This document shows positions 1 through 9,194 of a stretch of 64,000 nucleotides of DNA, in pieces. Made by a program: the position numbers and the translations under genes. The DNA comes from Terracoccus luteus (lineage in GTDB: Bacteria; Actinomycetota; Actinomycetes; Actinomycetales; Dermatophilaceae), in the NCBI RefSeq assembly GCF_003635045.1, contig NZ_RBXT01000001.1, positions 1,116,001-1,180,000 on the forward strand. The letters run 5' to 3'. The notes beneath the pieces were generated by a model. That model had not been told where the DNA came from. It made no database searches and worked only from the letters and a program-made list of their open reading frames with translations. Numbering within the stretch: the first letter of the stretch is position 1; each line of letters starts with the position of its first letter.

Positions 1-1197
1 AAGTTCGGCATCGAGGGCGACGTCACGATGTCGTTCGGCCCGACCTTCAAGCGCAGCCGCCAGGTGTCCTCGGGCATCGTCAAGGGCGTCCACTTCCTCA
101 TGAAGAAGAATAAGATTGAGGAGATCGATGGCTGGGGCACCCTCACCGGCGCCAGCTCGATGGACGTCGCGCTCAACGACGGCTCGTCGCGCAGCATCAC
201 CTTCGACAACCTCATCGTCGCCACCGGGTCGGTGACCCGCATGATCCCGGGCGTCGAGGTGAGCAAGAACGTCGTCACCTACGAGGAGCAGATCCTCGAC
301 GAGAACCTGCCCGGCTCGATCATCATCGCCGGCTCGGGCGCCATCGGCGTCGAGTTCGCCTACGTCATGAAGAACTTCGGTGTCGATGTCACCATCGTCG
401 AGTTCCTCGACCGCATGGTCCCCACCGAGGACGCCGACGTGTCCAAGGAGCTGCTCAAGCACTACAAGAAGCTCGGCGTGAAGGTCATGCTCGGCACCAA
501 GGTCGAGGCCGTCGAGGACACCGGCTCCGGCGTCAAGGTCACCGTCAGCCCCGCCGCCGGCGGCGACCAGCAGGTGCTCGAGGCCGACCGTCTCATGTCG
601 GCCATCGGGTTCGCCCCGCGCACGCAGGGCTACGGCCTCGAGGCCGCCGGGGTCGAGCTCACCGAGCGCGGCGCCATCGCCATCGACGAGTACTGCCGCA
701 CGAACGTGCCCAACGTCTACGCCATCGGCGACGTCACGGCCAAGCTCATGCTCGCCCACGTCGCCGAGGCCATGGGCATCGTCGCCGCCGAGACGATCGC
801 GGGCGCGGAGACGATGGCCATCGACTACGCCTTCATCCCGCGGGCCACCTACTGCCAGCCGCAGATCGGCTCGATGGGCCTGTCGGAGCAGCAGGCGAAG
901 GATGCCGGCCACGACGTCAAGACGGCCACGTTCCCCTTCTCGGCCAACGGCAAGGCGATGGGCCTGGGCGACGCCGTCGGGTTCGTCAAGATCATCGCCG
1001 ACGCGGAGCACAACGAGATCCTCGGCGCCGCCATGATCGGCCCCGACGTGACCGAGCTGCTGCCGGTGCTCAACCTCGCGCAGACGTGGGACCTCACGGC
1101 CGACGAGGTGTCGCGCACCGTCTTCGCCCACCCGACCCTGGGCGAGGCCGTCAAGGAAGCCGTTCACGGCATCGCCGGGCACATGATCAACTTCTGA
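1..1197 (+). CDS. lpd: Dihydrolipoyl dehydrogenase, C-terminal part (5' truncated by window edge)
   Basis: Flavoprotein that reoxidises dihydrolipoamide with NAD+ as the E3 subunit of 2-oxoacid dehydrogenase complexes. The reading frame is open from base 1, so the gene starts upstream. About 398 of a usual 460-470 residues are present. The second Rossmann motif (GSGAIG, bases ~331-348), the FAD-contacting VYAIGDV stretch (~718-738) and the dimerisation domain are visible. The catalytic pair in HPTLGE near the C-terminus is intact (His codon 1129-1131, Glu codon 1144-1146). The N-terminal FAD glycine loop and redox-active CxxxxC lie outside the window and cannot be checked. The HPTLGE ending separates it from glutathione or mercuric reductases. 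The family assignment is secure; which complex it serves is not visible. Confidence 0.93.
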   Translation, partial: KFGIEGDVTMSFGPTFKRSRQVSSGIVKGVHFLMKKNKIEEIDGWGTLTGASSMDVALNDGSSRSITFDNLIVATGSVTRMIPGVEVSKNVVTYEEQILDENLPGSIIIAGSGAIGVEFAYVMKNFGVDVTIVEFLDRMVPTEDADVSKELLKHYKKLGVKVMLGTKVEAVEDTGSGVKVTVSPAAGGDQQVLEADRLMSAIGFAPRTQGYGLEAAGVELTERGAIAIDEYCRTNVPNVYAIGDVTAKLMLAHVAEAMGIVAAETIAGAETMAIDYAFIPRATYCQPQIGSMGLSEQQAKDAGHDVKTATFPFSANGKAMGLGDAVGFVKIIADAEHNEILGAAMIGPDVTELLPVLNLAQTWDLTADEVSRTVFAHPTLGEAVKEAVHGIAGHMINF

Positions 1198-1234
1198 GTC
1201 CCATCGGCCCGGGTGTCGGGGTGACGCGGTCCTC

Positions 1235-2146
1235 GTGACGGGGCAGCGCCACCCCGCCCCCGGGCCGCGCCATGCGCGGTGGAGGCGCAGGCTCGTTCTC
1301 ACCGCCACGGCCTCGGTGTCGGCCCTCGTCCTGGTGGCCGCCTGCACCGGCACGACCCAGCGCACGAGCACCATCGCGTCCGGTGGTCCTACCGCGCCTG
1401 CCGCGTCTGCCGGCCTGACCTCGGCGTCTCGTCAGGTCTCGACCCCGCCCTCGGCGGGGGCAGCCCCGTCGCCCGGCATAGCGCCCAAGCGCTCGGCGGC
1501 GGCCAGCGAGCCGACGCCCACGGCATCCGGCTTCACCCCCGTCGCGGAAGCCGTCACCTGCGTGCTCGAGCGCCCGTCCGACCCGCTCGTCACGGTGGGT
1601 GAGCTCTGGCCCGGCGTGCTGCGCGGCGGCGCCGGGACCCGCGGCCTCGTCCGGTTCGACGGCCCCGGGTGCTCGGATCCCGCTCCGGTCGCCGACTCGT
1701 GCACCGGCGCCCTCCCATGGCGCCCCTTGTCGGGGCGTGTCCTTGTGCTCCGCTCTCGCGCCCAGCGTTGGCTCGAGGGGCGTGTCGTTGCGGACCTCCC
1801 GGCCGGAGCGGTGGGTGCCCAGGCCGACGACACGAGCCTCGACTACTCCGCCCTGCTGTACGGGTCAGCGTCAGCCTCGGCATCCGGCACCGTCGCGCCC
1901 GAGACGCTTCGGGCTCTCGAGGCGGCCGCGGTGTCATGCCTCGGCGCCCGTGAGGGACGCGTTGGCGGTCGCCCGGCGCTCGTCGGCTCGGTGCTGTCGG
2001 TGCGCGAGCCCGGCACCCGGGCCGTCGTCGCGCTGGTGCGGTCGCCGCGTGCCGTCGTCACGCTCCGCTTCGACGGCGGGGGCTGGGACGCTGCCGAGCG
2101 CAACCGGGTCGCCGCGGCGGTCCTCCCTCGGCTCCTCACCCCCTGA
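1235..2146 (+). CDS. Putative secreted lipoprotein of unknown function
   Basis: A 303-residue protein with a classic lipoprotein signal: Arg-rich n-region (RHARWRRR), hydrophobic stretch and lipobox LVAAC with the lipidated Cys at residue 37. An Ala/Ser/Thr/Pro-rich linker (about residues 40-105) follows, then a C-terminal region with several cysteines, probably folded on the outer face of the membrane. I do not recognise the domain. The GTG start places the signal peptide correctly. It begins 37 bases after lpd but no shared function is evident. Several overlapping ORFs on both strands are compositional shadows. It could be a cell-envelope or substrate-binding accessory protein, but nothing in the sequence decides this. 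Confidence 0.7.
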   Translation: MTGQRHPAPGPRHARWRRRLVLTATASVSALVLVAACTGTTQRTSTIASGGPTAPAASAGLTSASRQVSTPPSAGAAPSPGIAPKRSAAASEPTPTASGFTPVAEAVTCVLERPSDPLVTVGELWPGVLRGGAGTRGLVRFDGPGCSDPAPVADSCTGALPWRPLSGRVLVLRSRAQRWLEGRVVADLPAGAVGAQADDTSLDYSALLYGSASASASGTVAPETLRALEAAAVSCLGAREGRVGGRPALVGSVLSVREPGTRAVVALVRSPRAVVTLRFDGGGWDAAERNRVAAAVLPRLLTP

Positions 2147-2155
2147 GCCCTCCGT

Positions 2156-2237
2156 CACTGCTCCGCCCCACGGAGCAGTGGGTCCCACTGCTCCGCGTGG
2201 CGGGGCAGTGGGACCCACTGCTGCGTCTGGTGGGGCA
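2156..2237. repeat. Three tandem hairpin-forming repeats (CACTGC/GCAGTG family)
   Basis: Three inverted repeats stand in a row just after the lipoprotein gene. The first has a perfect 10-bp stem (CACTGCTCCG with CGGAGCAGTG, 2156-2180). The second pairs GGTCCCACTGC with GCAGTGGGACC and continues inward for about 16 bp in total. The third pairs CCACTGC with GCAGTGG. The shared core suggests duplication of one palindrome. They may terminate transcription from the lipoprotein gene or act as operators for the XRE gene downstream. Confidence 0.6.
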
Positions 2238-2373
2238 GTGGCTGAGGGGGCGGGGTGGGTTGTGGCCGGGTCGGCCGGGATGGGTGGGTTGTGGATGGCG
2301 GTCGGCGAGCTGGTGGGGCGTTGTCGGTGGGGGCTGGCAGGGTGCGTGGTGGGGGCAGGAAGGCAGTGAGCGC

Positions 2374-3072
2374 ATGGAGTCCGAGGTCGATGTCGCCCGG
2401 ATGGTGATGCGGGTACGGCGCCTGGCGGACCTGAGCCAGCGGGACCTGGCCGCGCGGGTCGGGCTCTCGCCCTCGACGATCGCGCGGATCGAGACCGGGC
2501 AGGGTGCGGTGTCGGTGGGGTTGTTCGGGCGGCTGCTGGCCGTGGCCGGGCTGCGGCTGCTCGTGTGCGCCGCCGACGAGGACGCCGGCGCCGGGCGTGA
2601 ACCAGCCGGCCAGGGGGCAGGGTCACGCGGTCCGGCGCCGGGGTCGGGGCAGGACGAGGGCCCGCAGTCACGGGGTGAGCGGGTGTGGCCGGTGCCGGCG
2701 GACGGGGTCCGTGACAACGGGGGCCGCCGGTTCCCGGCGCACCTGGACGTCGACCCGCCCGACGAGGTGCCCGCGCTGCGCCGGTTGATGCCGCGCTACG
2801 ACCGGCCACCGGCCAAGGGCTGGTACCGCCACCGCCCCGAACGTGACCGCCGACGCGCACGAGAGGGCACCCCGGCCGACCACCCCACCGCCGCCGAGCT
2901 GCGCGCCCGGCAGGCCCGCCGGCGCGAGAACGAACGCCGCCTGCGGGCGATGCTTGCGGCCGCGGCGCCACTCGCCCCCGAGTGCACCTGCCTCGACGGG
3001 TGCCACGAGGTGGCCGCGTGCCTGACCGGCTGTCCCTGCCAGTGCGAACCCGACCCCCACCGGCGAGAATGA
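2374..3072 (+). CDS. XRE-family helix-turn-helix protein with cysteine-rich tail
   Basis: A 232-residue predicted DNA-binding protein. Residues ~8-58 form an XRE/Cro HTH (SQRDLAARVG, then LSPSTIARIE). A charged middle contains RRFPAHLDV, a segment I associate with actinobacterial HTH proteins of unknown role. A very basic stretch (~145-190) follows, then a tail with seven cysteines at 204, 206, 210, 216, 220, 222 and 224 plus a histidine, suggestive of metal binding. The ATG at 2374 was chosen because AGGAAGG lies just upstream. The frame stays open further back, but that extension is Trp/Gly-rich and reads through the hairpin repeats. It is preceded by three palindromes that could be its own operators. 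Whether it is a redox/metal sensor or an antitoxin-like regulator is unknown. Confidence 0.72.
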   Translation: MESEVDVARMVMRVRRLADLSQRDLAARVGLSPSTIARIETGQGAVSVGLFGRLLAVAGLRLLVCAADEDAGAGREPAGQGAGSRGPAPGSGQDEGPQSRGERVWPVPADGVRDNGGRRFPAHLDVDPPDEVPALRRLMPRYDRPPAKGWYRHRPERDRRRAREGTPADHPTAAELRARQARRRENERRLRAMLAAAAPLAPECTCLDGCHEVAACLTGCPCQCEPDPHRRE

Positions 3073-3182
3073 GCCACGCGACCCGAGGTGTGAGGGGCTC
3101 CGTCGACATGGGGCACAAGCGCGTGCGGTGGGCGTGCACCGGGGCGGACTCGGCCGATTAGGGACGACCCGTCCCTCGCTGT

Positions 3183-3188
3183 TAGCCT
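3183..3188 (+). promoter_or_regulatory. -10 element of rpsO promoter
   Basis: TAGCCT stands about 93 bases before the rpsO start, giving a leader of about 85 nt. That is long enough for an S15 autoregulatory structure. A small palindrome (GGGACG-AC-CGTCCC, ~3161-3176) lies just upstream of the hexamer. No strong -35 match was found. Confidence 0.45.
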
Positions 3189-3280
3189 TGGAGACGCCGT
3201 AGACCGGCCGCGGATCGACAGAGCCCAGGTGGACATGCCCTGGTGCACCGCGCAACGAGTGAGAAGGAGTCGGTGCATCC

Positions 3281-3550
3281 ATGCCTTTGGAAGCTGACGT
3301 CAAGCAGAAGATCATGACCGAGTACGCCACCACCGAGGGCGACACCGGTTCCCCCGAGGTCCAGATCGCGATGCTCACGCAGCGCATCAAGGACCTCACC
3401 GAGCACTCCCGGGCGCACAAGCACGACCACCACAGCCGTCGTGGTCTGCTCCTGCTCGTGGGTCGGCGCAAGCGCATGCTGCGCTACCTCGAGTCGACCG
3501 ACATCGAGCGCTACCGCTCGCTGATCAAGCGACTCGGTCTGCGTCGATGA
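3281..3550 (+). CDS. rpsO: 30S ribosomal protein S15
   Basis: An 89-residue protein of exactly the usual length. S15 binds the central domain of 16S rRNA early in 30S assembly and contacts 23S rRNA at a subunit bridge. Family hallmarks are the opening [10 protein letters not shown], the [11 protein letters not shown] segment, the [10 protein letters not shown] loop and the terminal [10 protein letters not shown]. The ATG follows a strong ribosome-binding site (GAAGGAGT, 3263-3270) at good spacing. rpsO is followed by a hairpin and then pnp, the classic bacterial rpsO-pnp arrangement. In the family S15 can repress its own translation through its leader; the leader here is long enough, but the structure was not verified. 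Confidence 0.97.
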   Translation: MPLEADVKQKIMTEYATTEGDTGSPEVQIAMLTQRIKDLTEHSRAHKHDHHSRRGLLLLVGRRKRMLRYLESTDIERYRSLIKRLGLRR

Positions 3551-3562
3551 AATCGTGACGAG

Positions 3563-3592
3563 AGGCGGTCACCGCGCATGCGGAGACCGCCT
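3563..3592 (+). terminator. Hairpin terminator or attenuator between rpsO and pnp
   Basis: AGGCGGTC (3563-3570) pairs perfectly with GACCGCCT (3585-3592). The loop holds a second stem, CCGC-GCAT-GCGG. TTTCGTCAT follows, giving a short U-rich tail. It probably reduces read-through from rpsO into pnp. Confidence 0.75.
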
Positions 3593-3719
3593 TTCGTCAT
3601 AGGTGCCCCCGGGTCGGCCGCCGGCCGGCCGTGGCACCAGGACCAGATGGTCCGAAGCAGCACCACGCACACAACGACGATGTGCGCGGGAACTTGAGAA
3701 AAAGAAAGCGAGGGCCCAC

Positions 3720-6014
3720 ATGGAGGGTCCAGACATCACCTTCGCCGAGGCCGTCATCGACAACGGTCAGTACGGCACCCGCACGGTCCGGTTCGAGACC
3801 GGTCGCCTGGCCAAGCAGGCCGGCGGCGCGGTCACCGCGTACCTCGACGACGACACGATGCTCATGTCGACGACGACCGCGGGCAAGACCCCGAAGGACC
3901 AGTTCGACTTCTTCCCGCTGACGGTCGACGTCGAAGAGCGCATGTACGCCATCGGCAAGATCCCCGGCAGCTTCTTCCGCCGCGAGGGCCGCCCGTCGAC
4001 CGACGCCGTCCTCACCTGCCGCCTCATCGACCGCCCGCTGCGCCCGACCTTCAAGAAGGGTCTGCGCAACGAGGTCCAGGTCGTCATCTCGGTGTTCTCG
4101 CTGAACCCCGACCACCAGTACGACGTGCTGGCCATCAACGCCGCCAGCGCCTCGACGCAGATCTCCGGCCTGCCGTTCTCCGGCCCCGTCGGCGGCGTCC
4201 GCGTCTCGCTCATCGACGGCCAGTGGGTCGCCTTCCCGAACTTCTCCGACATCGAGAAGTCGGTCTTCGACATGGTCGTCGCCGGCCGCGTCGTCACGAA
4301 CGCCGACGGCGTTGACGACGTCGCCATCATGATGGTCGAGGCCGAGTCGACCGAGTCGACCTGGGACCTCGTCAAGACGATGGGCAAGCAGGCGCCGACC
4401 GAGGAGGTCGTCGCCGAGGGCCTCGAGGCCAGCAAGAAGTTCATCAAGCAGCTCTGCGACGCCCAGGCCCAGCTCGCTGCCGAGGCGGCCAAGCCGGTCC
4501 AGGACTACCCCGTCTTCCTCGACTACCAGGACGACGTGTACGCCGCGGTCGAGGCCGCCGTCTCCGACGAGACGGCCGCCGCCCTGACCATCGCCGGCAA
4601 GCAGGAGCGCGAGGACAAGCTCGACGAGATCAAGTCGTCGCTGCACCTCAAGCTCGTCGGCGACGCCGACCCGGTGCAGGGCACCGGCACCGCCGGTGAG
4701 TTCGCCGGTCGCCAGAAGGAGGTCTCCGCCGCCTTCCGCGCCGTGCAGAAGAAGCTCATCCGCCAGCGCATCCTGCGCGACAAGGTGCGCATCGACGGCC
4801 GTGGCCTCGCCGACATCCGCGCCCTCGGCGCCGAGGTCGAGGTGCTGCCGCGCGTGCACGGCTCCGCCATCTTCGAGCGCGGAGAGACCCAGATCATGGG
4901 TGTCACCACGCTGAACATGCTCAAGATGGAGCAGCAGCTCGACACCCTCTCGCCGGTGACGCGCAAGCGCTACATGCACAACTACAACTTCCCGCCCTAC
5001 AGCACCGGTGAGACCGGCCGCGTCGGTTCGCCGAAGCGCCGCGAGATCGGTCACGGCGCCCTGGCCGAGCGTGCGCTCATGCCGGTCCTGCCGAGCCGCG
5101 AGGAGTTCCCGTACGCGATCCGTCAGGTGTCCGAGGCCCTCGGCTCCAACGGCTCGACGTCCATGGGCTCGGTCTGCGCCTCCACCCTGTCGCTGCTCAA
5201 CGCCGGGGTGCCGCTGCGCGCCCCGGTCGCCGGCATCGCCATGGGCCTGGTGTCCGACACCGTCGACGGTGAGACCCGCTACGCGGCCCTCACCGACATC
5301 CTCGGGGCCGAGGACGCCTTCGGCGACATGGACTTCAAGGTCGCCGGCACCAAGGAGTTCGTCACGGCCATCCAGCTCGACACCAAGCTCGACGGCATCC
5401 CCGCCTCGGTGCTCGGAGGCGCGCTGACCCAGGCCCGCGACGCCCGCCTGCACATCCTCGACGTCATGGCCGAGGCCATCGACGTGCCCGACGAGATGAG
5501 CCCCTACGCGCCGCGCATCATCACGGTGAAGGTCCCCGTCGACAAGATCGGTGAGGTCATCGGCCCGAAGGGCAAGATGATCAACCAGATCCAGGACGAC
5601 ACGGGCGCCGACATCTCGATCGAGGACGACGGCACCGTGTTCATCGGTGCGGTCGACGGCCCCTCGGCCGAGGCGGCTCGCGCGGCGGTCAACGCCATCG
5701 CGAACCCGACGATGCCGGAGGTCGGTGAGCGCTTCCTGGGCACCGTCGTCAAGACGACGACCTTCGGGGCGTTCGTCTCGCTGCTGCCGGGCAAGGACGG
5801 CCTGCTGCACATCTCCGAGGTGCGCAAGCTCGTCGGCGGCAAGCGGATCGACAACGTCGACGACGTCGTCAAGATCGGCCAGAAGATCCAGGTCGAGCTC
5901 AAGGAGATCGACCCGCGCGGCAAGCTCAGCCTCGCCGCGGTCGTCGCCGACGACGCGAGCCAGGACGGCGCCGCCGAGGCGTCCGACGCGGCCGCAGAGC
6001 CGGCCGACGCCTGA
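3720..6014 (+). CDS. pnp: Polyribonucleotide nucleotidyltransferase (PNPase/GpsI)
   Basis: Phosphorolytic 3'-5' exoribonuclease, central to mRNA decay. Actinobacterial members also carry guanosine pentaphosphate synthetase activity (family knowledge). The 764 residues show the expected order: two RNase PH folds with a helical region between them, a KH domain (~595-660, GxxG loop GPKG) and an S1 RNA-binding domain (~667-740). An acidic Ala-rich tail ends the protein. The phosphate-binding region of the second core ([11 protein letters not shown]) is intact. The ATG at 3720 is chosen because the family N-terminus ([15 protein letters not shown]) begins there and a purine-rich GAAAGCGAGG precedes it. 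The frame remains open 117 bases upstream, but that extension is unlike PNPase. It is followed by a strong hairpin facing the convergent ctaG-like gene. Confidence 0.96.
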   Translation: MEGPDITFAEAVIDNGQYGTRTVRFETGRLAKQAGGAVTAYLDDDTMLMSTTTAGKTPKDQFDFFPLTVDVEERMYAIGKIPGSFFRREGRPSTDAVLTCRLIDRPLRPTFKKGLRNEVQVVISVFSLNPDHQYDVLAINAASASTQISGLPFSGPVGGVRVSLIDGQWVAFPNFSDIEKSVFDMVVAGRVVTNADGVDDVAIMMVEAESTESTWDLVKTMGKQAPTEEVVAEGLEASKKFIKQLCDAQAQLAAEAAKPVQDYPVFLDYQDDVYAAVEAAVSDETAAALTIAGKQEREDKLDEIKSSLHLKLVGDADPVQGTGTAGEFAGRQKEVSAAFRAVQKKLIRQRILRDKVRIDGRGLADIRALGAEVEVLPRVHGSAIFERGETQIMGVTTLNMLKMEQQLDTLSPVTRKRYMHNYNFPPYSTGETGRVGSPKRREIGHGALAERALMPVLPSREEFPYAIRQVSEALGSNGSTSMGSVCASTLSLLNAGVPLRAPVAGIAMGLVSDTVDGETRYAALTDILGAEDAFGDMDFKVAGTKEFVTAIQLDTKLDGIPASVLGGALTQARDARLHILDVMAEAIDVPDEMSPYAPRIITVKVPVDKIGEVIGPKGKMINQIQDDTGADISIEDDGTVFIGAVDGPSAEAARAAVNAIANPTMPEVGERFLGTVVKTTTFGAFVSLLPGKDGLLHISEVRKLVGGKRIDNVDDVVKIGQKIQVELKEIDPRGKLSLAAVVADDASQDGAAEASDAAAEPADA

Positions 6015-6053
6015 TCGCAGCCCGATCGCGCAGTGGGTCCGACCGGACCTCGC

Positions 6054-6087
6054 GACGGCCCGTCACCCCTCGGGGTGGCGGGCCGTC
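6054..6087. terminator. GC-rich hairpin between convergent pnp and ctaG-like genes
   Basis: GACGGCCCG (6054-6062) pairs perfectly with CGGGCCGTC (6079-6087) and the stem continues inward, TCACCC against GGGTGG. There is no T-tract. The position between two convergent stop codons fits a bidirectional terminator. Confidence 0.7.
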
Positions 6088-6132
6088 CGCGTTCCCGTCG
6101 TGCCTCGGTCGGGCCGGGCGTGGCCTGAGGCC

Positions 6133-7149
6133 TCAGGCCCTCGGTCGGAACCGACCCTGCAGCCTCGGGTCCGACTCCCACCACAGGACCGGGGCGGCGA
6201 CGGAGTCGTCCGGGTCGGCAGCCGGACCGGTCGCCGGATCCGCCGACCTGACAGCGACCGGATGGTCGGCGGCGTCGAGGGCGCGGTCGGTCGCGGCGGC
6301 CTCGCGGTCGTCGCTGCGGACCCACTCGACGAAGACTGCGGCGATGACCGGCAGCCCCACCGCCTCCGCGACGGCGAGCAGGGCCCCGCCGCCGAGGCGT
6401 TGGTCGAGGTCCGGCGCCAGCCCCGACACGGCGCCGACCCCGCCGGCCGTCAGGTGGGTCCAGCCCGGGAAGGTCGGCGCCACCAGCCCGCTCGCCGTCA
6501 TGAGCAGGATGCCGGGGATGGCGTCCGCGAGGCCGTCGACGAAGGCGAGCGCCGTGCGCACGGCCGGGGTCGCCCACCGGGGGAGCAGCCCGTCGACCAT
6601 GAGCGGCAGGACGAAGAGCAGACCCGTGACGACGAGGGCGAGGTCGAGCAGCGCCTCCGCCACCGTTGAGCGGGTGGAGGCCGCGAAGGCCGGCGTCCAG
6701 AACACGGCGATGAGGGTCCCCACGGCGAGAGCCGTGCCGACGGCGGGGAACATGAGCAGGCGGGCGAGCCGGGTCGACAGCAGCCTGAGCAGCGGATGCC
6801 GGCCGGCGGGGTGGAGCGTGCGCAGCAGCCGCACGGGGTCGCCGAGCGCGAGCCCGACCGGCGTGAGCGAGGCGAGCGCGCCGACCTGCAGCGCCCCGAC
6901 CCAGAACACGCTGTCGCGGTACACGGCGAGCGGACCGCACACGGCGTAGGCCAGGGTGCCGACGCCGAGCAGGAGGAACAGCGCGGTACGCCAGCGCGAC
7001 CAGGCGTGACCGGAACGCCGGGCCCGGTGCACCCAGCCGAGGTAGGCGCCGCCCACGACAGCCACCGTGATCAGGCCGCCGGGCGAGAGCTCCCAGGCGG
7101 TGAGCAGTCGCGAGGCGTCGAACGGGGGCACGGCGGCATGCTCCGACAC
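6133..7149 (-). CDS. Cytochrome c oxidase assembly protein, CtaG (caa3-type) family
   Basis: A 338-residue integral membrane protein with about seven hydrophobic segments, matching the caa3_CtaG family linked to copper delivery and assembly of aa3/caa3 oxidase. Visible features are the first membrane segment GGLITVAVVGGAYLGW, the AVCGPLAVYRDSVFWVGALQVG region and a conserved LGDPVRLLR loop. The cytoplasmic C-terminus ends in WWESDPRLQGRFRP. The GTG start lies close to the divergent dapB promoter. No other oxidase gene is in the window, so the partner oxidase is inferred only. This family is unrelated to the Cox11-type protein that shares the CtaG name, so no gene symbol is assigned. Confidence 0.82.
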   Translation of the reverse strand: MSEHAAVPPFDASRLLTAWELSPGGLITVAVVGGAYLGWVHRARRSGHAWSRWRTALFLLLGVGTLAYAVCGPLAVYRDSVFWVGALQVGALASLTPVGLALGDPVRLLRTLHPAGRHPLLRLLSTRLARLLMFPAVGTALAVGTLIAVFWTPAFAASTRSTVAEALLDLALVVTGLLFVLPLMVDGLLPRWATPAVRTALAFVDGLADAIPGILLMTASGLVAPTFPGWTHLTAGGVGAVSGLAPDLDQRLGGGALLAVAEAVGLPVIAAVFVEWVRSDDREAAATDRALDAADHPVAVRSADPATGPAADPDDSVAAPVLWWESDPRLQGRFRPRA

Positions 7150-7207
7150 CTGCCTGAACGCCCGGTGGGAGTGGCGGACGCCCGGCGGGCGGCGCGGATG
7201 CGCTGGC

Positions 7208-7213
7208 TACGCT
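7208..7213 (+). promoter_or_regulatory. -10 hexamer of leaderless dapB promoter
   Basis: TACGCT ends six bases before the GTG of dapB, so transcription would begin at or next to the start codon. This also supports the chosen start. Confidence 0.6.
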
Positions 7214-7219
7214 GACGCC

Positions 7220-8122
7220 GTGACCGACACGAGCAGCGCGACGACCTCGGCCGACGACCGCCCCGCCCCCGGAGTGGCGGGTTCCAGCTCGACCGCCGCC
7301 GCCGCGGTCGCCGACGCGGCCGCCGCCGCGTCTTCCGCCGCTCGGCCCACCGCGGCCGGGCGCGACCTCACCGTCGCCGTCATCGGTGCCGGTGGGCGGA
7401 TGGGCGCCGAGGCCGTCCGCGCGGTCGAGGCGACACCCGGGCTGCGGCTCGTCGGCCGCTACGGCTCCGCTGACGAGCTCGGCGACCTCGGCGGGGCCGA
7501 CGTGGCGGTCGAGCTGACGGTGCCGGCAGCCTCACCCGGCAACGTCGCCCACTGCGTCGAGCGCGGCGTGCACGTCGTCGTCGGCACGACGGGTTGGGAC
7601 GAGGCCCGTCTGTCCACGTTGCGCGAGCAGCTGGCCGCGGCCCCGCCGGCGGCCACCGGCGCCGGGGTCGGCGTGCTCATCGCCCCCAACTTCGCCGTCG
7701 GCGCGCTGCTCATGATGGCCTTCGCGGCCAAGGCGGCGCCGTTCTTCGAGTCGGTCGAGGTGGTCGAGCTGCACCACCCCGCCAAGGTCGACGCCCCGTC
7801 GGGGACCGCCGCGCGCACGGCCGCGATGATCGCGGCCAGCCGCGCCGAGGCCGGGACGCCGGTTCCTCCGGACGCGACGACGAGCGACCCGGACGGGGCG
7901 CGCGGGGTCAGCGTCGACGGCATCCACGTGCACTCGGTGCGGCTGCGGGGCCTCACGGCCCACCAGGAGGTGCTGCTCGGCAACGCGGGGGAGCAGTTGA
8001 CCCTGCGCCACGACTCCTTCGACCGCACGTCGTTCATGCCCGGTGTCATCGCGGCCGTGCGGGCGGTCGCCGACCACCCCGGGCTCACCGTCGGGCTCGA
8101 GCACTACCTCGGGCTCGACTGA
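7220..8122 (+). CDS. dapB: 4-hydroxy-tetrahydrodipicolinate reductase
   Basis: Reduces the DapA product to tetrahydrodipicolinate with NAD(P)H in lysine and meso-diaminopimelate synthesis; dapA and dapF lie in the same window. The dinucleotide-binding loop VIGAGGRMG starts the conserved fold at about residue 55. The active-site segment VELHHPAKVDAPSGTA and the dimer-forming region HSVRLRGLTAHQEV are present. The protein is 300 residues against a usual 245-270. The excess is an Ala/Ser/Thr-rich N-terminal extension of about 50 residues. The GTG start is supported by a -10 hexamer six bases upstream. Translation could instead begin nearer the Rossmann fold, but no good ribosome-binding site was seen there. 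Its stop is three bases from that of convergent azlD. Confidence 0.93.
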   Translation: MTDTSSATTSADDRPAPGVAGSSSTAAAAVADAAAAASSAARPTAAGRDLTVAVIGAGGRMGAEAVRAVEATPGLRLVGRYGSADELGDLGGADVAVELTVPAASPGNVAHCVERGVHVVVGTTGWDEARLSTLREQLAAAPPAATGAGVGVLIAPNFAVGALLMMAFAAKAAPFFESVEVVELHHPAKVDAPSGTAARTAAMIAASRAEAGTPVPPDATTSDPDGARGVSVDGIHVHSVRLRGLTAHQEVLLGNAGEQLTLRHDSFDRTSFMPGVIAAVRAVADHPGLTVGLEHYLGLD

Positions 8123-8125
8123 GGC

Positions 8126-8440
8126 TCAGGCGAACCCGGCCGCCCGCAGCACCGCCGCGGTCAGGGCGCCCAGCACGACGACGAGCAGGAAGGGCGCCCG
8201 CAGCAGCAGCGCCACCGCCGCCACGGCGACCGCGGCGAGACGGGCGTCGACGACGAGCGAGCCACCGGCGCCGGTCGCCGTCTGGGTGACGACGAGCGCC
8301 GCGAGCAGCGCGACCGGTAGTGCGCCGGTCACCCGGCGCACGCGCGGACGCTCGAGCACGCCGGCCGGCACGAGGTGCCCGGCGACCTTGGTGCCGAACG
8401 CGATCGCGGTGGCCACGGCGATGGCCAGCCAGGCGTTCAC
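8126..8440 (-). CDS. azlD: Branched-chain amino acid exporter small subunit (AzlD)
   Basis: A 104-residue, almost wholly hydrophobic protein of the AzlD family, with segments WLAIAVATAIAFG, ALPVALLAALVVTQ, AAVAVAAVALLL and FLLVVVLGALTAAVL. In characterised systems AzlD works with AzlC in exporting branched-chain amino acids and analogues. The GTG start overlaps the azlC stop by four bases, implying translational coupling. The much longer frame open further upstream on this strand reads through azlC and thyA in other frames and is not coding. Confidence 0.85.
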   Translation of the reverse strand: MNAWLAIAVATAIAFGTKVAGHLVPAGVLERPRVRRVTGALPVALLAALVVTQTATGAGGSLVVDARLAAVAVAAVALLLRAPFLLVVVLGALTAAVLRAAGFA

Positions 8441-9192
8441 GCCGCGGCCCTGTCGGGATTTGCGGTCGCGCGGGGCGCCCGCAGCGCCAGCAGGGCCGCC
8501 AGCGAGGCGACGACGACGGGGATGCCGGGGGGCAGGGCCGGCGACAGGAGCAGGGCCACCAGCCCGCCGAGCACGGCGACGGCCACGGCGTCGCGGCTGC
8601 GCAGGCGCGGCCACAGCAGGGCGGTGAAGGCGGCGCAGGCCGCGGCGTCGAGGCCGTAGGTGCGCGGGTCGCCGATGGCGTTGCCGACCAGGGCCCCGGC
8701 GAGGGTGGTGAGGTTCCACAGGACGAAGACGCTGAGCCCGGCGACCCAGAAGCCGAGCCGGGCGCGCGGCGCGTCGGGCTGGGCCACCGCGACGGCGGTC
8801 GACTCGTCGATCGTCAGGTGCGCCGCGAGCAGCCGGCGCACCCCGCGCACCCCGAGCAGGTGCGTCAGCTCGAGTGCGTAGAGGCCGTTGCGGATGCCGA
8901 GCATCGAGCTGGCCGCGATGGCGGACGGGGCGGCGGCGAGGCCACCCGAGGCGACGATGCCGACGAAGGCGAACTGCGAGCCGCCGGTGAACATGAGCAG
9001 GGACAGGGCGCAGGCCTGCCAGACGTCGAAGCCGGCGGCGACGGCGAGGGCCCCGAAGCTGATGCCGTAGGCGCCTGTCGCCAGTCCGACCGACAGGCCC
9101 TGGCGCGCGACGGGGCGACGGTCGGCGGGCGCCACCGGGCCCGGCGGGTCGGTCACGCCGCTCGGCTCGCTCGGCTCGCTCGGCTCCGGCAC
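8437..9192 (-). CDS. azlC: Branched-chain amino acid exporter large subunit (AzlC)
   Basis: A 251-residue AzlC-family permease with the conserved sequences GAYGISFGALAVAAG, LLMFTGGSQFAFVGI and GIRNGLYALELTHLL. It has about seven membrane segments and a Pro-rich N-terminus containing SEPSEPSEPSG (9-bp tandem repeats). With AzlD it should form a secondary exporter for branched-chain amino acids or similar small molecules. It begins two bases after the stop of the His-rich acetyltransferase gene, so the three genes form one minus-strand operon. Which substrate is exported is unknown. Confidence 0.87.
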   Translation of the reverse strand: MPEPSEPSEPSGVTDPPGPVAPADRRPVARQGLSVGLATGAYGISFGALAVAAGFDVWQACALSLLMFTGGSQFAFVGIVASGGLAAAPSAIAASSMLGIRNGLYALELTHLLGVRGVRRLLAAHLTIDESTAVAVAQPDAPRARLGFWVAGLSVFVLWNLTTLAGALVGNAIGDPRTYGLDAAACAAFTALLWPRLRSRDAVAVAVLGGLVALLLSPALPPGIPVVVASLAALLALRAPRATANPDRAAA

Positions 9193-9194
9193 GG

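Noticed and set aside
2197-2373. N-terminal extension of the XRE gene
   Set aside because: Trp/Gly-rich translation of the hairpin repeats, unlike any HTH protein; the internal ATG has a good ribosome-binding site.
3597-5810. A 737-codon minus-strand frame over pnp
   Set aside because: Antisense shadow of pnp with no recognisable domain.
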